Source: Mesodorylaimus sp. YZB2_4 (lineage: Eukaryota > Nematoda > Enoplea > Dorylaimida > Dorylaimidae). From it: 64,000 nt of DNA. Where the stretch lies: the NCBI GenBank assembly GCA_030248295.1, contig JASANH010000142.1:62001-126000 (forward strand). The letters run 5' to 3'. Positions 45,788 to 56,719 of the stretch are shown piece by piece. The notes under the pieces were generated by a model that saw nothing but the letters and a program-made list of their open reading frames with translations, ran no database searches and was not told the origin of the DNA. The position numbers and the translations under genes were made by a program. The first letter of the stretch is position 1, and each line of letters starts with the position of its first letter.

Positions 45788-47101
45788 ATGTCCAAACAAG
45801 ATCTTGTTAATGCCACTTTATCAGCGCAGGACGAGTTCCAGCTTATGGTCGACAATGAAGTGACTGCTTTCATGCATATTTTTGGTCAATTACGTAAAGT
45901 GACTAACGTTTTGGAATCGATTTTGTTGTGGGCGGGGGCCACTGGAAATTTATTGTCCTTAATTATTTTGTGCACGAGTCAACATATGCGCACAGTGTCA
46001 TTCGTTTATCATAAATGTCTTATGGTTGCACATTTTACATATTGCTTGAATTTTCTGACTGTAAAGTACTTTGAAGAGTATCACTTGCTGGAGAGGCTAC
46101 CTTCACCAGCCTTCGATAATTTCATCCTAGCTTATTATATAGGCGTGATCAGCCGCGTCGTGGCCAGTGCTACTGGATTTTTGGCCATGTATACCACCCT
46201 GGCAATTAGTACTGATCGATTCGTGGCCCTTTTAGAATTCTCTCGCTACTCAGCTTTCAATAGATCATCAGTGGCCTGCGCGTGGATCGTGTGCTCATTG
46301 GTCTTCAGTGTAGCATTCAATTCTTGGTCACCTTGGATTGAAAAATCTATTCTACAAAATCAGAAAATTTTGAAAAATAATCGAGATAATCGATCAGACT
46401 TTGGCGATCTGGATATTATGACAAGTTATGCCATTGTCAAGACAGAGATGGACGATGTGACTCAGACAGCTCTTCATATTAAAAGTGTGTACAATGCGAT
46501 TGTTCGATGCGGTTATCTGATTGCACTGCTGGCCCTGACTCTCTCGGTCATTTCCCAATTTGTACGACAACGAAGAAGGCGGTGCTCAATGACGCGTCGT
46601 GATTTGAAACGCAGACGGCGGGATCATAGTCTCTATTTACTAATGATTGCTATGTTGCTACTGGCATATATTCAAGTCGTGCCGCGGGAAGTAAAGCGCA
46701 TTTTCGAACTTGTCTATCCCGAATCAAATGTGGAAGAACAGATCGATAATGAACAATTATCGATTAATGACCGTAAATTTTATGTTCGACTATATTTTTA
46801 CCTTTACGTCATGTCGACTCAAGTGACCAATATTTGTACGGTCACTGAAAGAAGTTTGTCATTTTATTTGAACATTATTTTAAATTTTAATTTTCGTCAC
46901 GAATTTCTCGCCCTTATTCGAAAAGTTTTACGATTACGGAACGGTAGTCAAGCGCGTATGGGCAATGGTCCTGATAGATCAACTGGTTGGTACAGCAATT
47001 CGGCAGCAGCACAGAGATCGCTCAGCAAAGTCACATCGAACGAACGAGGTGCACCACGAAGACTGTTATTGTCTGTAAATTCTAATCAATCATTTTTATG
47101 A
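45788..47101 (+). CDS. Class A (rhodopsin-like) GPCR, probable peptide receptor
   Basis: A single-exon 437-residue frame starting MSKQDLVNATLSAQDEF, with an N-glycosylation site (NAT). TM1 includes ATGNLLSLIILC (family GN motif), and ICL1 carries HMRTVSFVYHKCL. TM3 ends STDRFVAL, where DRF replaces DRY. Hydrophobic TM4 and TM5 (YLIALLALTLSVISQFV) follow, then a very basic third loop (RQRRRRCSMTRRDLKRRRR). TM6 is LLMIAMLLLAYIQVVPREVKR, and TM7 SLSFYLNIILNFNF takes the place of NPxxY. The tail has Ser/Asn and ends NSNQSFL. Length and the lack of introns fit a retrocopied or lineage-expanded receptor. The ligand cannot be assigned; FMRFamide-like peptide receptors share the GN..S..IL and MR motifs. 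Confidence 0.85.
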   Translation: MSKQDLVNATLSAQDEFQLMVDNEVTAFMHIFGQLRKVTNVLESILLWAGATGNLLSLIILCTSQHMRTVSFVYHKCLMVAHFTYCLNFLTVKYFEEYHLLERLPSPAFDNFILAYYIGVISRVVASATGFLAMYTTLAISTDRFVALLEFSRYSAFNRSSVACAWIVCSLVFSVAFNSWSPWIEKSILQNQKILKNNRDNRSDFGDLDIMTSYAIVKTEMDDVTQTALHIKSVYNAIVRCGYLIALLALTLSVISQFVRQRRRRCSMTRRDLKRRRRDHSLYLLMIAMLLLAYIQVVPREVKRIFELVYPESNVEEQIDNEQLSINDRKFYVRLYFYLYVMSTQVTNICTVTERSLSFYLNIILNFNFRHEFLALIRKVLRLRNGSQARMGNGPDRSTGWYSNSAAAQRSLSKVTSNERGAPRRLLLSVNSNQSFL

Positions 47102-47452
47102 CTTCACCTATTTCCATGAAATTTGCGCCAAATTGGATGCACTGTAAGAATTTTTAAACAGCTTTTGGTTCTGTGTGACGACTCAAATGACAAAAATTTA
47201 GGTAGCTTTTCAAAGTAACATCTTTCTCTAATACAGACATTAATTATAACAATGGTAGAAGATACAAATTTGCCCAACCCAAACCCAAACCCAAGGCAAA
47301 TACATGCCATCAAAAATAAGAGCACAATCTACACTAAGCTTGACACGCAGCCTAATCTGGATGATAAAATTCTTTTCTGCGCATTTCTTTGATAATTTGC
47401 TCAGGTTGGATCTCGAGTTGTTTGAAACAAGATCTGGATGAAGGGTCAGAGT

Positions 47453-47989
47453 TCACAAATTACCTCGTAGAAAATGGTAATATTTAGCCACCACAACTGT
47501 GAACCACGTGTTGATACCAGTAGCCAACAAGACGACCACGAGGATACCGATGTTACTGCCGAGGTAATCGATACTGTTGCCGTGCAAGGCGGTCGTAATG
47601 GTACTGACACTGAGAACGATGGCCAGAATGAGCAAGGCGATGGTGGCCAGAACTTGGATGGCAATATGTGGTAATAGGAAGGCCGGCTGTTGACGACGAA
47701 CCGCCAAGAAAAGACTGATCAACGACAATGAACCAATGAGGGCACTGATGATAACCACAACGAGCGAACCAACTGCCTCAGTTCCTTGGGAATATCGAGC
47801 AATAACTGAGATAAAAGCAATCGCGAGGGACACCGCCTCCAAGGCACCGATCAACAAGGTGGCCGTACGCAGATGCATGCAGCCGCATAAGCAGGTGTAA
47901 AGACGACGATCCTTAGGAGTAGCTGATAACGATGGGTTCTCTGGATTATTGAGCACTGCTGGGCCAACGCTCATTGCTGGTTCAACCAT
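47453..47989 (-). CDS. LAPTM-like four-transmembrane protein
   Basis: 178 residues from Met 47989 with four hydrophobic segments at about 42-62, 71-96, 103-128 and 143-163. The CLCGCMHLRTATLLIGALE stretch just before and into TM1 is the conserved start of the LAPTM4/5 and nematode LAPTM-like families, which sit in late endosomes and lysosomes and act in sorting of cargo. The frame ends HFLRGNL, but CGAG|GTAATT at the same spot is a possible splice donor, and about 50 bases beyond an open stretch reads CFKQLEIQPEQIIKEMRR, so a short last exon may be missing; the phases do not join simply. The gene is tail to tail with the GPCR at 45788-47101. Confidence 0.75.
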   Translation of the reverse strand: MVEPAMSVGPAVLNNPENPSLSATPKDRRLYTCLCGCMHLRTATLLIGALEAVSLAIAFISVIARYSQGTEAVGSLVVVIISALIGSLSLISLFLAVRRQQPAFLLPHIAIQVLATIALLILAIVLSVSTITTALHGNSIDYLGSNIGILVVVLLATGINTWFTVVVAKYYHFLRGNL

Positions 47990-50253
47990 TTCTGATCAGT
48001 GGTCAAGCTGAAACAGTGCAAAAATAAGTTGACTCTCAAAATTGGAAAAGACGTTGTGCAAAACCTGAAGCGCGAAACAGTAAGCCTCGACTTAAAAGCA
48101 ATGTTCGTTATTCATTCGCAAAATATTCTCTTATATGACGTCAATAAACGACAATCTTGGCGGAACCAGCCATTGCTGGGATGGTGAGTTATCCCGTCTG
48201 ACCTCTATTCACGTTGCCGCACAGGTAATCAGCCGCCAGCCTTTCAAGGTCATATTTTTCTTCTTTCCTATTTACTCAACTCCTTCAAGGCAGGCGGGGT
48301 GGGAGACTCTAAATTTGTTTTTAATTGACCTTGATTTCGACCGCTCCCGAAACTACGTAAGTGAAGTCACAAAAACGTGATCAGAGAACAGCGCAAGAGT
48401 CACGATCGTTTTATTAAGCTAACGCTACAAATCCCGTCAGGCATCCGGACTTGGAAAAAACCTTTTCCCAGTGTTCACAGGCCTTAAAAATCTGTCACAC
48501 TGTAAGGCATATCCCTGCAAAATCTAGTTGGGCACAAAAAAGTTCGAACGAGAAACAGCAGGAGTGCAACCTAGCTCGGTCTGTCATATTTGTATCGCCT
48601 GAGGTAGATTGATGCGCAAATGATGGACAATCAAAGGCATAAAAATTTGCCTCAACTAGTAGGGTATTTGAGAAAGAGTCGAAATGTGAAAAAAGGGACG
48701 AATAAATGACAGATAATACTGTGGATAAGCTGATACGGACTTGGGAGGGGCGGGGCGGACAAACATGTACACCACGCGTGATAAGATTTTTTGACTTCCG
48801 AATCGGACTTGCAGAATGAAGGACACGGTATAGTATGGTGGTCAGGTAAGACGTATATCATAAAGTGCAATTGCAGGGTAAGGGTGGTGGATATAGCTAA
48901 ATCAAGGCCATGGTGCGGCTCCACCAGGCCTTCCTATTTCCCTAATTTCCATGATCTATTTGCCAACGCAGACCTGGTGGCGCGGGAATGAAGGGCATGC
49001 ACTTGGATATATGGATATATATCCGAGTTTTGTGGCACCGCCCCTTTTCGGATAGTGGGGGTACAAAATGCCTCTACTCCTCGAATCGCCAAATCACGTC
49101 TCATCGTGACCTTATCTAGTTTAGTCGAAGAACACCCGAATACAACATCCTCTTTCTTACTTGAAAAATAGTAGATGTTTGGCGAAATGTAAAAATCCGT
49201 AACAGCCGTCAATTGTCTCCTCGTTCGAGCCACGTCGTCGGACGAATGGAGTAAATCAAGAATATTTGATGTAAATGCAAAGTTTCTAATGTGTGGCGAG
49301 ATGGACGACTTTTGGAAGAGCAAGGCGCGTACTTGGCGAACTCGGAGACGACGAGTCGTGTTGGTTTCGTGGGCTAGTTTTAATAGTTTACCATAGACGA
49401 CGACGTTGTCTTGCCTCGGCGGCCAAGACGACTTGTGGAAAAGGTTTCTAGCGACAGGAGTGATTCCGTTTCAGCCGCGTGTCCTTCACTGTCATGAATT
49501 CGGTACTTTTTTTAAACCAATACAACATTCAAAAAGAAGAGTCTTCCACTTTCCATTTCTCTTTTCTTAACCATGAACGTGCCGGTATGGCGTGTTGTCG
49601 TGCTACCTCGAAAGACGAGGGGTGCCTTATTTGGGGAAACCAGAATCGAATAAGGCCCTAAGCGTTTTCGCGGCTAGTAAAATATTGGCAGTCGCTTAAC
49701 GAAATCAAGCCTTGTACTTCGGCTCGACATAGCTTAGCGTCTGCACTGCGCACGACCTATGCTTGGCCCCCTCAAATGCATTCCATGCACGTTGGCATGG
49801 AGAAAATAAAAACTCGTCCTACGGTTTCCTAGTTTACTTTGGAATTTCGGTACTTTTTACCACACGTACCAACGCCACTCGAGGCTGTAATGCGTGTGTG
49901 TATTGCGTGGTGGGTGATGTGAGGGGGGATACAGTGCAGGAGATGCGGTAACGGTACGCGCGGCCATTCTGTGCCAGTCTCATTCTTACGAGAGCATGGC
50001 ACGTCACGAGTTGCGAGTCGTTTCGCCAATCCACTCTACCATACCACTCCCCTTTGCCCATCCAATTTGCACAAAGTGCGGCCCAATCATGTTGGTTATA
50101 TTGGCCCCCCATACACGTCGTTCATCATTTTCAATACTGGATACAAAAGTAAAGGACGGAGGAAGCTGTGCCATTTCGATGCTAGCGCTTTGGGAGCATA
50201 AAGGCTAGCAAATAGCTGAGCCTAAAAGTGCTGAAGATTCGAAGATTAGATTA
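47990..50253. other. Intergenic, no supported gene
   Basis: Nothing convincing was found. The minus-strand frame 48934-49323 and the overlapping frames near 49830-50110 lack start context, splice sites or recognisable motifs. A small ATATGGATATATATCC palindrome near 49010 is low complexity. Confidence 0.4.
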
Positions 50254-50724
50254 ATGCTGTATGCTCAAAAAGATGATGCCATTGGACCATGTACCCATGG
50301 CCAATGCCCTCACGAGGTGGTCATCTCCGGAGCCAAAACTTGGGAATCCCATGAGTTGGTGATGCCCCGAAGGAGCTTTCCTGAAAAGGCAGCGCCTTCC
50401 AATAAAATCCAGTCAATGACGGCTGAACATCAACCAGTGGATTGTCAACCGTTGCTGCCACGATCAGTCCAAGAGGTACTGCTGCTTGAAGCAAAATTCG
50501 GGAGTACGGCTACGTTGTCAATATGTTGAATTAGATGAAGAAAAACACGAAGCGAGATGGCATTGCACAGCGAAGAAAAAATGGACATGCAGTAGTCATA
50601 TTTTACTGACACTAACATAAGCTGTTTGTTTCGTTTTTAGACGTTTCGGCAGCATCGCGCAGCCATCCAACAGCGCACTAGCAACCACAAAAACGCAGTT
50701 GGAATATCAGGGGCAGAAACGTGA
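50254..50724 (+). CDS. Possible small two-exon gene, unknown product
   Basis: Exon 1 (50254-50475) starts at an ATG and ends at GAG|GTACTG. Exon 2 (50641-50724) follows a strong acceptor (TGTTTCGTTTTTAG) with a branch-like ACTAAC 30 nt before it. The join is phase 0 and gives 101 residues. The first part has a CTHGQCPHEVV Cys/His cluster. The last exon is short, polar and helical (FRQHRAAIQQRTSNHKNAV) and ends GAET. No signal peptide or known domain is seen. Support is limited to splice signals and composition; it could also be part of a longer gene or a chance pairing of frames. Confidence 0.4.
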
Positions 50725-52387
50725 AACTGACTAAAGCCAGCTCGTCACAAATCGTACAAAACGGAGCGACCTCAGAGATGGTAGTTGCAGCAAATAAACT
50801 GGAGAGTCCCCTCCCAGATATCAGGGTGCATATCGGAATCACGCCTGTCCAGGATGGTATCGGGTTAGCGTTCAAAAAGCGCGCCAGATGTGATGTTGTT
50901 CATGAAGGCGACGGCTGTCGATTAGGCAGCCACTTGGCAAGAATCTTGCGCGTAGTAGTGTTGATAAACGCATGAATCGGCATCAGATAAATATTCACAT
51001 AGCCAAGCTCAAAGGGCTTAAAAGCTCTTTCCTCACTGGACTGCATCGCAGTGGGTCAAGCAATTGAGTCGGTAGACGACATCAATGCAGTCAAGGGATG
51101 GTGGGGACACTTGACCATGCGCGAGGAGGGCCGGGGTGGGGGGCGACGGTCGCAAAGGGTGGGGGAAGCGGGCGAAGAGGATACCTGTCGGAGCGCAAAG
51201 TAAAACAGATGCAGCGCATCTCACTAGCGTACCCAGCGTCTGTACAGGGAACTGCATCGGCACGACCAGGGTTGGACTGGTTTGTGACTCACCTCACGAT
51301 CAGTGAAGCGAGCTGTGTGAGTACTACTAGAGATATCTATCTGGTAGACGTGGGCAGTGTACTGTACGCGGGCTTCCAGTAGCCTCGACTCAGAGATAGG
51401 GACATTCAAGAATGGAAGCCGACCAGCCTGCTACAGCTCGACATCAGGTTTGGACGTCATGAGTTAATTTTTTTGGTTTTTGCGGGTCGGAGCCCGTTTT
51501 TGCCGATAGCCAGCCAGCAGTCAAACCTTATTAGCAAGGCTGTGCCGGGACCGGCACACACAGCGTCCCTCTTCGTGTCTCCTCTAGGAGCACCTCCACG
51601 CGAAGGCATCCTGGACTGGACACCGACTTCCTCGGACGATGGCGGGTGAGCTGTCGGTATTCGACAGCCGAGACTGTCTCCTCGTTTGGCTGCCGTCTCT
51701 CCGCTCGGAGCACCACTAGGGTACCGAAAGAGTCACCCACAGCCGGGCGTGCAAGGTCAGCGAGGGTTAATCGCAAGAGGAGTAGCAAACTCCTTTTCAA
51801 GCTCATGCATTCAGAGTGTGCTATAGTGCTGCAGAACATTGACCTAGCTTCTAGCGAAATAAGAAGGAATAAGAGGCAATCTGAAAAGGTGGACAAATAG
51901 GTCTAGCTATTACAGTTGGGACAATTTTTAATTCGCGAAAATAGGTATCCAAAACTGTAATTTTCCTATCTTTTGCGCAGCGGTATTTGTCCGCTATAGC
52001 ATGCAGTGCAGAAGGTATGCTAGTACAACTTCACACACAGCGTAAAAGAGCAGCGCACTTTGATGAATCTCAGCTTATGCTAATTACGAGCTGACAACGA
52101 GCACAACGGAGCTAAAATATATTACGCAGACCTGTAACCCCTCTTTTGTGTACTCCTATCCTATGTAGAACAGCATGCAAGGCAATGGATTGTAATGGAT
52201 CATCGTATCTCAGTGATTGAATGTAATTGCGTTTTTATCACAATCCAAGTCTTCTTCGAACGAAAATATTCAACTTTAATTTTTGTGATGACTAACCTGA
52301 TTCCAAAACCTTCTTTAGCCAAAGTCGGCTTGCTTCACTTCCGATGCAGTCGGACTAGCCTTCGTGCTTTCAAAGCATTCAGGCATC
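50725..52387. other. Intergenic region with inverted SINE copy
   Basis: SINE family B copy 2 occupies 51541-51780 on the minus strand. A frame at 50721-50975 directly after the possible small gene has no recognisable product. Elsewhere nothing is supported. Confidence 0.45.
51541..51780 (-). repeat. tRNA-derived SINE-like family B, copy 2 (5' truncated)
   Basis: Read on the minus strand it matches 27005-27240: AACCCTCGCTGACCTTGCAC, GTGGGTGACTC, GGTACC, ACAGTCTCGGCTGTC, CACCCGCCATCGTCCGAGGA, GGTGCTCCTAGAGGAGACAC. The tRNA-like head of copy 1 is absent, consistent with truncation on insertion. Confidence 0.7.
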
Positions 52388-54164
52388 ATGCATCTAGTGC
52401 TCCTATTCCAGGCCTTGATCGCATTTTGTGTTTGCCTCACTTTCGTATCTGCATTTCCATATTGCACAAATGCGACTGGCGATGAGGGTCGCTGCTGTTA
52501 TTCTAAGGAAGAAGAAAAAGGTATCGGTTTGGTTATCACCATTCTGCCTTCACACACATAAGATTCATCTGTTTTAGATACTGCTCTGGCTGATGCCCAG
52601 GCTCATGAGGCTAGTTGTTTATATGTGACCTTGATTCGACGATTCTGTAATCAATATTGCCCATATTTGCTTAGAACACAGTCTTTTGATAGACAAATGA
52701 CCGCAGTAATGCACAGCCCACCAAACAATGGCCAGCCGACTGTAGAAGTAACCCATTACTGGTTAAAACGGCTGGCCATAGTGAGTAAAGAAAAAATGCG
52801 CCACACACCTGGTGCCACCTATAGGCTTCTCCTTTTCAGGATGAGTCTGAGCAAGAAATGATCTCGCGTGCGACCATTCGTCTGGTAAATTCTAGTTTGT
52901 GAAATTTGTGAACTAGATAGTTTCTGTTTTTATAGAGATGGACAGATACACGACTCAAATGGGGAGATGAGCTAAGTTCTAGAAAGTATCTTAAACTGGA
53001 CAGCATAAATGATTTTTGGCATCCGTTTGTTCGCCGTGCGTATTTATCGCCAGGGTAAATAAGTTTTTTCAGCTACCTTCTGCAAATTTGAAAAGCAGTA
53101 AGCCTTTTGTTCAGGTCCCCTGATCGTGAGTATATGCATGAAAATGGCGGATTGCTGGATCAAAATGGAACGGTCACGTATGCAATAAGTTTCTCAGAAA
53201 TCGAATCATGTCCATTCGATTATACAGACTACCCTTTCGACGAACACAAGTGCTGCATCGACTTTAAAGTCTCATCGAAGGTGGCCGTAACTTACAAGAA
53301 CTTGGTCGGCGAAAATAAGTACCAGCTGGAAACAAAGCAATTAAATAGCCGCCTTTGGAAAGACGTCACCCCTTTCTTTGATATCAAGAAGCCAAAAGAA
53401 ACGTCCGATAATGAGTTCGCAGTGATTTTCAGTGTCTGCGCCAAATTTAGACGCGGTTCTGCGACTGCCGTCACTGAAATTGTCCTTCCATTGGTCGTAA
53501 CCATTCTGCTTTCCATCATATTGCCTGTATTCTGCTCATGGAAATACCAAATCACGAGCAAAGTGTTTTGTCTCTTTCTCCAGTTTGCTAACAGCTTTGT
53601 TTTGACGCTGGACACAGAATATTTGCAACTTGGGTCAACAACGCCGAAGCTGTGTAAGTAAAAAATATTTTAATACATTTTTCCAATCAGCAGCAACTTT
53701 TGAAAATATCACCGAACGAGGCAGGATGACAGGCCAAGCATGCTGACTGTGTCATTTTAGTGGTCTTGCACGAGCTGGTCATTTGGACATCAACGCTGGG
53801 CCTGATCAGTACACTGGTGCTGCAAGCTCTTTCCAAACGTACTTTCTTTCTGCCCCCACCATCGTTGCTCGTCAGAATAACTACACTGGTCAACTTGTAC
53901 TTATGGTGGTCAATGTTCGATGTACGAGACGATGATGGCGAGGATGAGTTCGATCAAGCCACTATTCCGATTGCTGCTGCAGTTACTACCAGCAATTTAG
54001 AAACGGAAACTGGAGAAAATGTGAACGCTGTGGCGTTCCGTGGTAAAGAGCCCATAAAAGAGCGTCGCGATTCTTGGTGGAGTGTTTGGATGGCTTTGGC
54101 TCGTCTTCTACATGTGGTGTTTGCACTTGTATATGTGATTGGGGCCCTAGCTTTGCTTTCGTAA
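52388..54164 (+). CDS. Cys-loop ligand-gated ion channel subunit, tandem copy 1
   Basis: Six exons (52388-52520, 52578-52780, 52840-52884, 52936-53039, 53115-53653, 53761-54164) total 1428 nt, 475 residues. Signal peptide MHLVLLFQALIAFCVCLTFVSA. An N-terminal Cys cluster (YC...GRCCY) precedes a short ligand-binding domain with WTDTRLKW and FWHPF. The Cys-loop is C194-x13-C208, with DYPFDEHKCC in place of FPFD.Q.C and an extra adjacent Cys. TM1-TM2 read EIVLPLVVTILLSIILPVF and KVFCLFLQFANSFVLTL; TM3 follows exon 6 start; TM4 is the last 20 residues. The TM1-TM2 linker (CSWKYQ) lacks the GEK found in cation channels, and no Pro-Ala-Arg anion motif is present. No loop-C Cys pair is seen. It is probably a nicotinic-like receptor subunit; ligand and ion are unknown. 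Confidence 0.87.
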
Positions 54165-54774
54165 TCGAATCATATCGGTCAACTTGGACTACTTGGGGAA
54201 CTGCATGTTGAGTACATTGCTTATCCGAGTATAAACTTGCTCGTTCTGTGACGCTTTGGAGTTCGGAATCAGAGCCGATGCATCGTGATGCTGCAGACTG
54301 TTTGAATAACAGTGTGTAACGTGTATGCACAGTTAGAATTTACACACCAGTTACCTTAGAGGTACTACCTGGATGAGTTATTCTCCCTTAAATATGCTTG
54401 AATAAAAAAGTATAGCCTGCGGCCTTATGAAAAATAGACTGCATGCGGAGCTTGATGTTGGCACAGTGCAAGAAAGCAAAATTTGCCACAGTACGCCAGT
54501 ACGGATATAGCTGCAATATCAATCAGCATAATTAGATTAGTCAACTAGAAAATCACGAAGCAAATTTCTATAAAATTGTCAGATTCGATTCCGTTGATAA
54601 AAATTTTATTCAATTCGTTAATGACTCCAAAAGCGATGCAATTTACAAGCAAATATCGCTCATTTTACACTGATTCATGGCGGTCTTTAAGTGACGTCTG
54701 AAATGTGCAGCCGGCTTTTCAGTGTTGCAAGAAACTACCAAACCAGCGACGTCTGCCAAGCTGTACCTGCAGAC
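54165..54774. other. Spacer between the tandem channel genes
   Basis: AT-rich 610-bp spacer holding the 3' UTR of copy 1 and the promoter region of copy 2. AATAAAA near 54402 could be the copy 1 polyadenylation signal. Nothing else recognised. Confidence 0.4.
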
Positions 54775-56719
54775 ATGCCTGCCACGATCATTTTCGCAGC
54801 GTTGCTTTTCCTGCAGTCACTTCGTACTTCAGAGTGCTCCTATTGCCTTGATGCAAGCGATGGATATTGCTGTTATGACACGGAAGAAATGAAAAGTGAG
54901 TTCTGTCGATCATTGTTTATGCGCTCCTTTCTTTATGATTTGCATACTGATTCAGACGAAACTTGGTCAATCATGAAAGAAAACAGTGTTAGCTGCATTT
55001 TCGTAAATATTGTTCGTAATGCCTGGAAAAAGGCAGGCGGGCTGCCAAGCGCTTCGTTTTCGCAACAAAAGACAACACTCTTACAGTCGCCAAGGTGGTT
55101 TGAAGACACCCCTGTCGACGTTATAGCGAGTGACTTTTTGATTGATTACATGAGCATGGTAGCTTTTTCTAAATGAACACGTTACTTTTGAAGTTTTGAA
55201 AGACGTTTCAGGGTGAGTCCACCCAGAAGCTGACGATTGGTGGATATCTATATCTGGTAAGTAGCTAGTGCAAAGCTTAGTGCAAAGATACCGTAAAGGA
55301 TCAAAATACCATTTCATTTCTTACGCTCCTGAAAGACCAAAGGTTGCTTCTCATTCCGCACAGTCAAGCCACATCACACCCCCCCCCCCCCATTTCAGCT
55401 TGTCATAAAAATTCAAAGTTTGGATTTAAAAAGTCGTCATATCGTGCTTTACTATTCAAGAGCAAACGCTTTCCATGTGAGCTTTTTAGAACTGGACAGA
55501 TGAAAGGTTAATGTTTACCGAACGCGATTTTGAGTACTATAGTGCATCTGACATATGGCATCCTCGTATTTTTCAACAGTATGTGACGTAAGTAGGGTGA
55601 ACGATACTATCTGTTTTCTTAGGGAATGTACACGCGGCCTATGCGGTAACGTGGAGGGCGCTTATATTCTTAAAGAAAAGAGGTTATAGTGAAGGTTCAA
55701 ATCGCCGAAAAATATTTGAATTTTTAGGGGTAGTCTCAATCCCATAAAAGCTACCATCACTGGTAAAACTGGAAATGTCCAACTTGAAATATCTGTTTCT
55801 TTGTCTGAAATCTGCTCTTTTGATTACACGTACTATCCATTCGACGAGCACGAATGTTGCATAGATTTGTATTCTTCGAGACGCGTGAATTTCAAGATAT
55901 CATCCGCTTTACAAGACATAGAAGTGAACAAAAAGGGAAGCAGTCGACTTTGGAAAAACGTAGTTGGCTCATTGCGAGGTGGCGGTCAATATCAAGAGCG
56001 TGATTATAGCAAGCCTTTAAACCCTCTATTCTCAATTTGTGCCAATTTCGAACGAGGTTCTGCTACAGCTATGACCGAAATCGTCCTGCCATTTTCAGTG
56101 ACAATCCTACTTTCTGTCGTCTTACCCATATTCTGCCCGTGGAAACTCCAAATCCTAGCAAAAGCCTTTTGCCTGTTTCTTCAATTCTCTTGCAGTTTTG
56201 TGCTAACTTTGGACACTGAACATCTGCAACTTGGTTCAACGACACCGCGCTTACGTAAGTGCCAAAAAATGTTTACTTTTTTTGTACAGTTTCATCAAAA
56301 GGGCTTTTTCAGTGAGATTACATGAACTAGTCATCTGGACAACGCTAGTCAGCCTTATCAGCACAGTCATCTTTTGGAACTTATCAAACCGTAATTTTAA
56401 ACAGCCCCCTCCATCAGGTCTGATCAAAGGGACCACACTTTCGAATTCGCTTTTATGGTGGTCATCGTTAGATGATTACAAAAATAGTGATGCCACCGTG
56501 CTCGATCAACCTGGTTCTGAGAATGGGCGCGTGAAAAGCTCAATTATTGATACCGAAAATGGCGATGAGAGAACCAATAGCAGTGGCGCAGCAGGAATGG
56601 CTCAAAACATGAAGCAAACGCGAGATCTGTGGAAAAACGTTTGGATCGGTATGAATCGCTTTTTTCAAGTGATTTTCATGTACGTTTATGTTATTGGATC
56701 CTTGGCGTTGCTTTTGTAG
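54775..56719 (+). CDS. Cys-loop ligand-gated ion channel subunit, tandem copy 2
   Basis: Six exons (54775-54895, 54956-55158, 55212-55256, 55490-55587, 55728-56254, 56313-56719) total 1401 nt, 466 residues. Exons 2 and 3 have exactly the same lengths as in copy 1 (203 and 45 nt) and all phases match. Signal peptide MPATIIFAALLFLQSLRTSEC, then the same Cys cluster (YC...GYCCY). The Cys-loop is C185-x13-C199 with an adjacent Cys (YYPFDEHECC). TM1 is EIVLPFSVTILLSVVLPIF, the linker CPWKLQ again lacks GEK, and TM2 is KAFCLFLQFSCSFVLTL, followed by the shared DTEHLQLGSTTP. TM4 closes the protein. The binding domain has diverged far more than the pore, which suggests a different ligand or partner. 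Upstream in-frame Mets exist, but 54775 gives the signal peptide. Confidence 0.87.
55605..55690. repeat. Small palindromic unit, copy 2, in a channel-gene intron
   Basis: CTGTTTTCTTAGGGAATGTACACGCGG on one side and, inverted, ACTATAACCTCTTTTCTTTAAGAATAT on the other resemble the 41069-41147 unit. It sits in intron 4 of the second channel gene, between 55588 and 55727. Confidence 0.5.
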
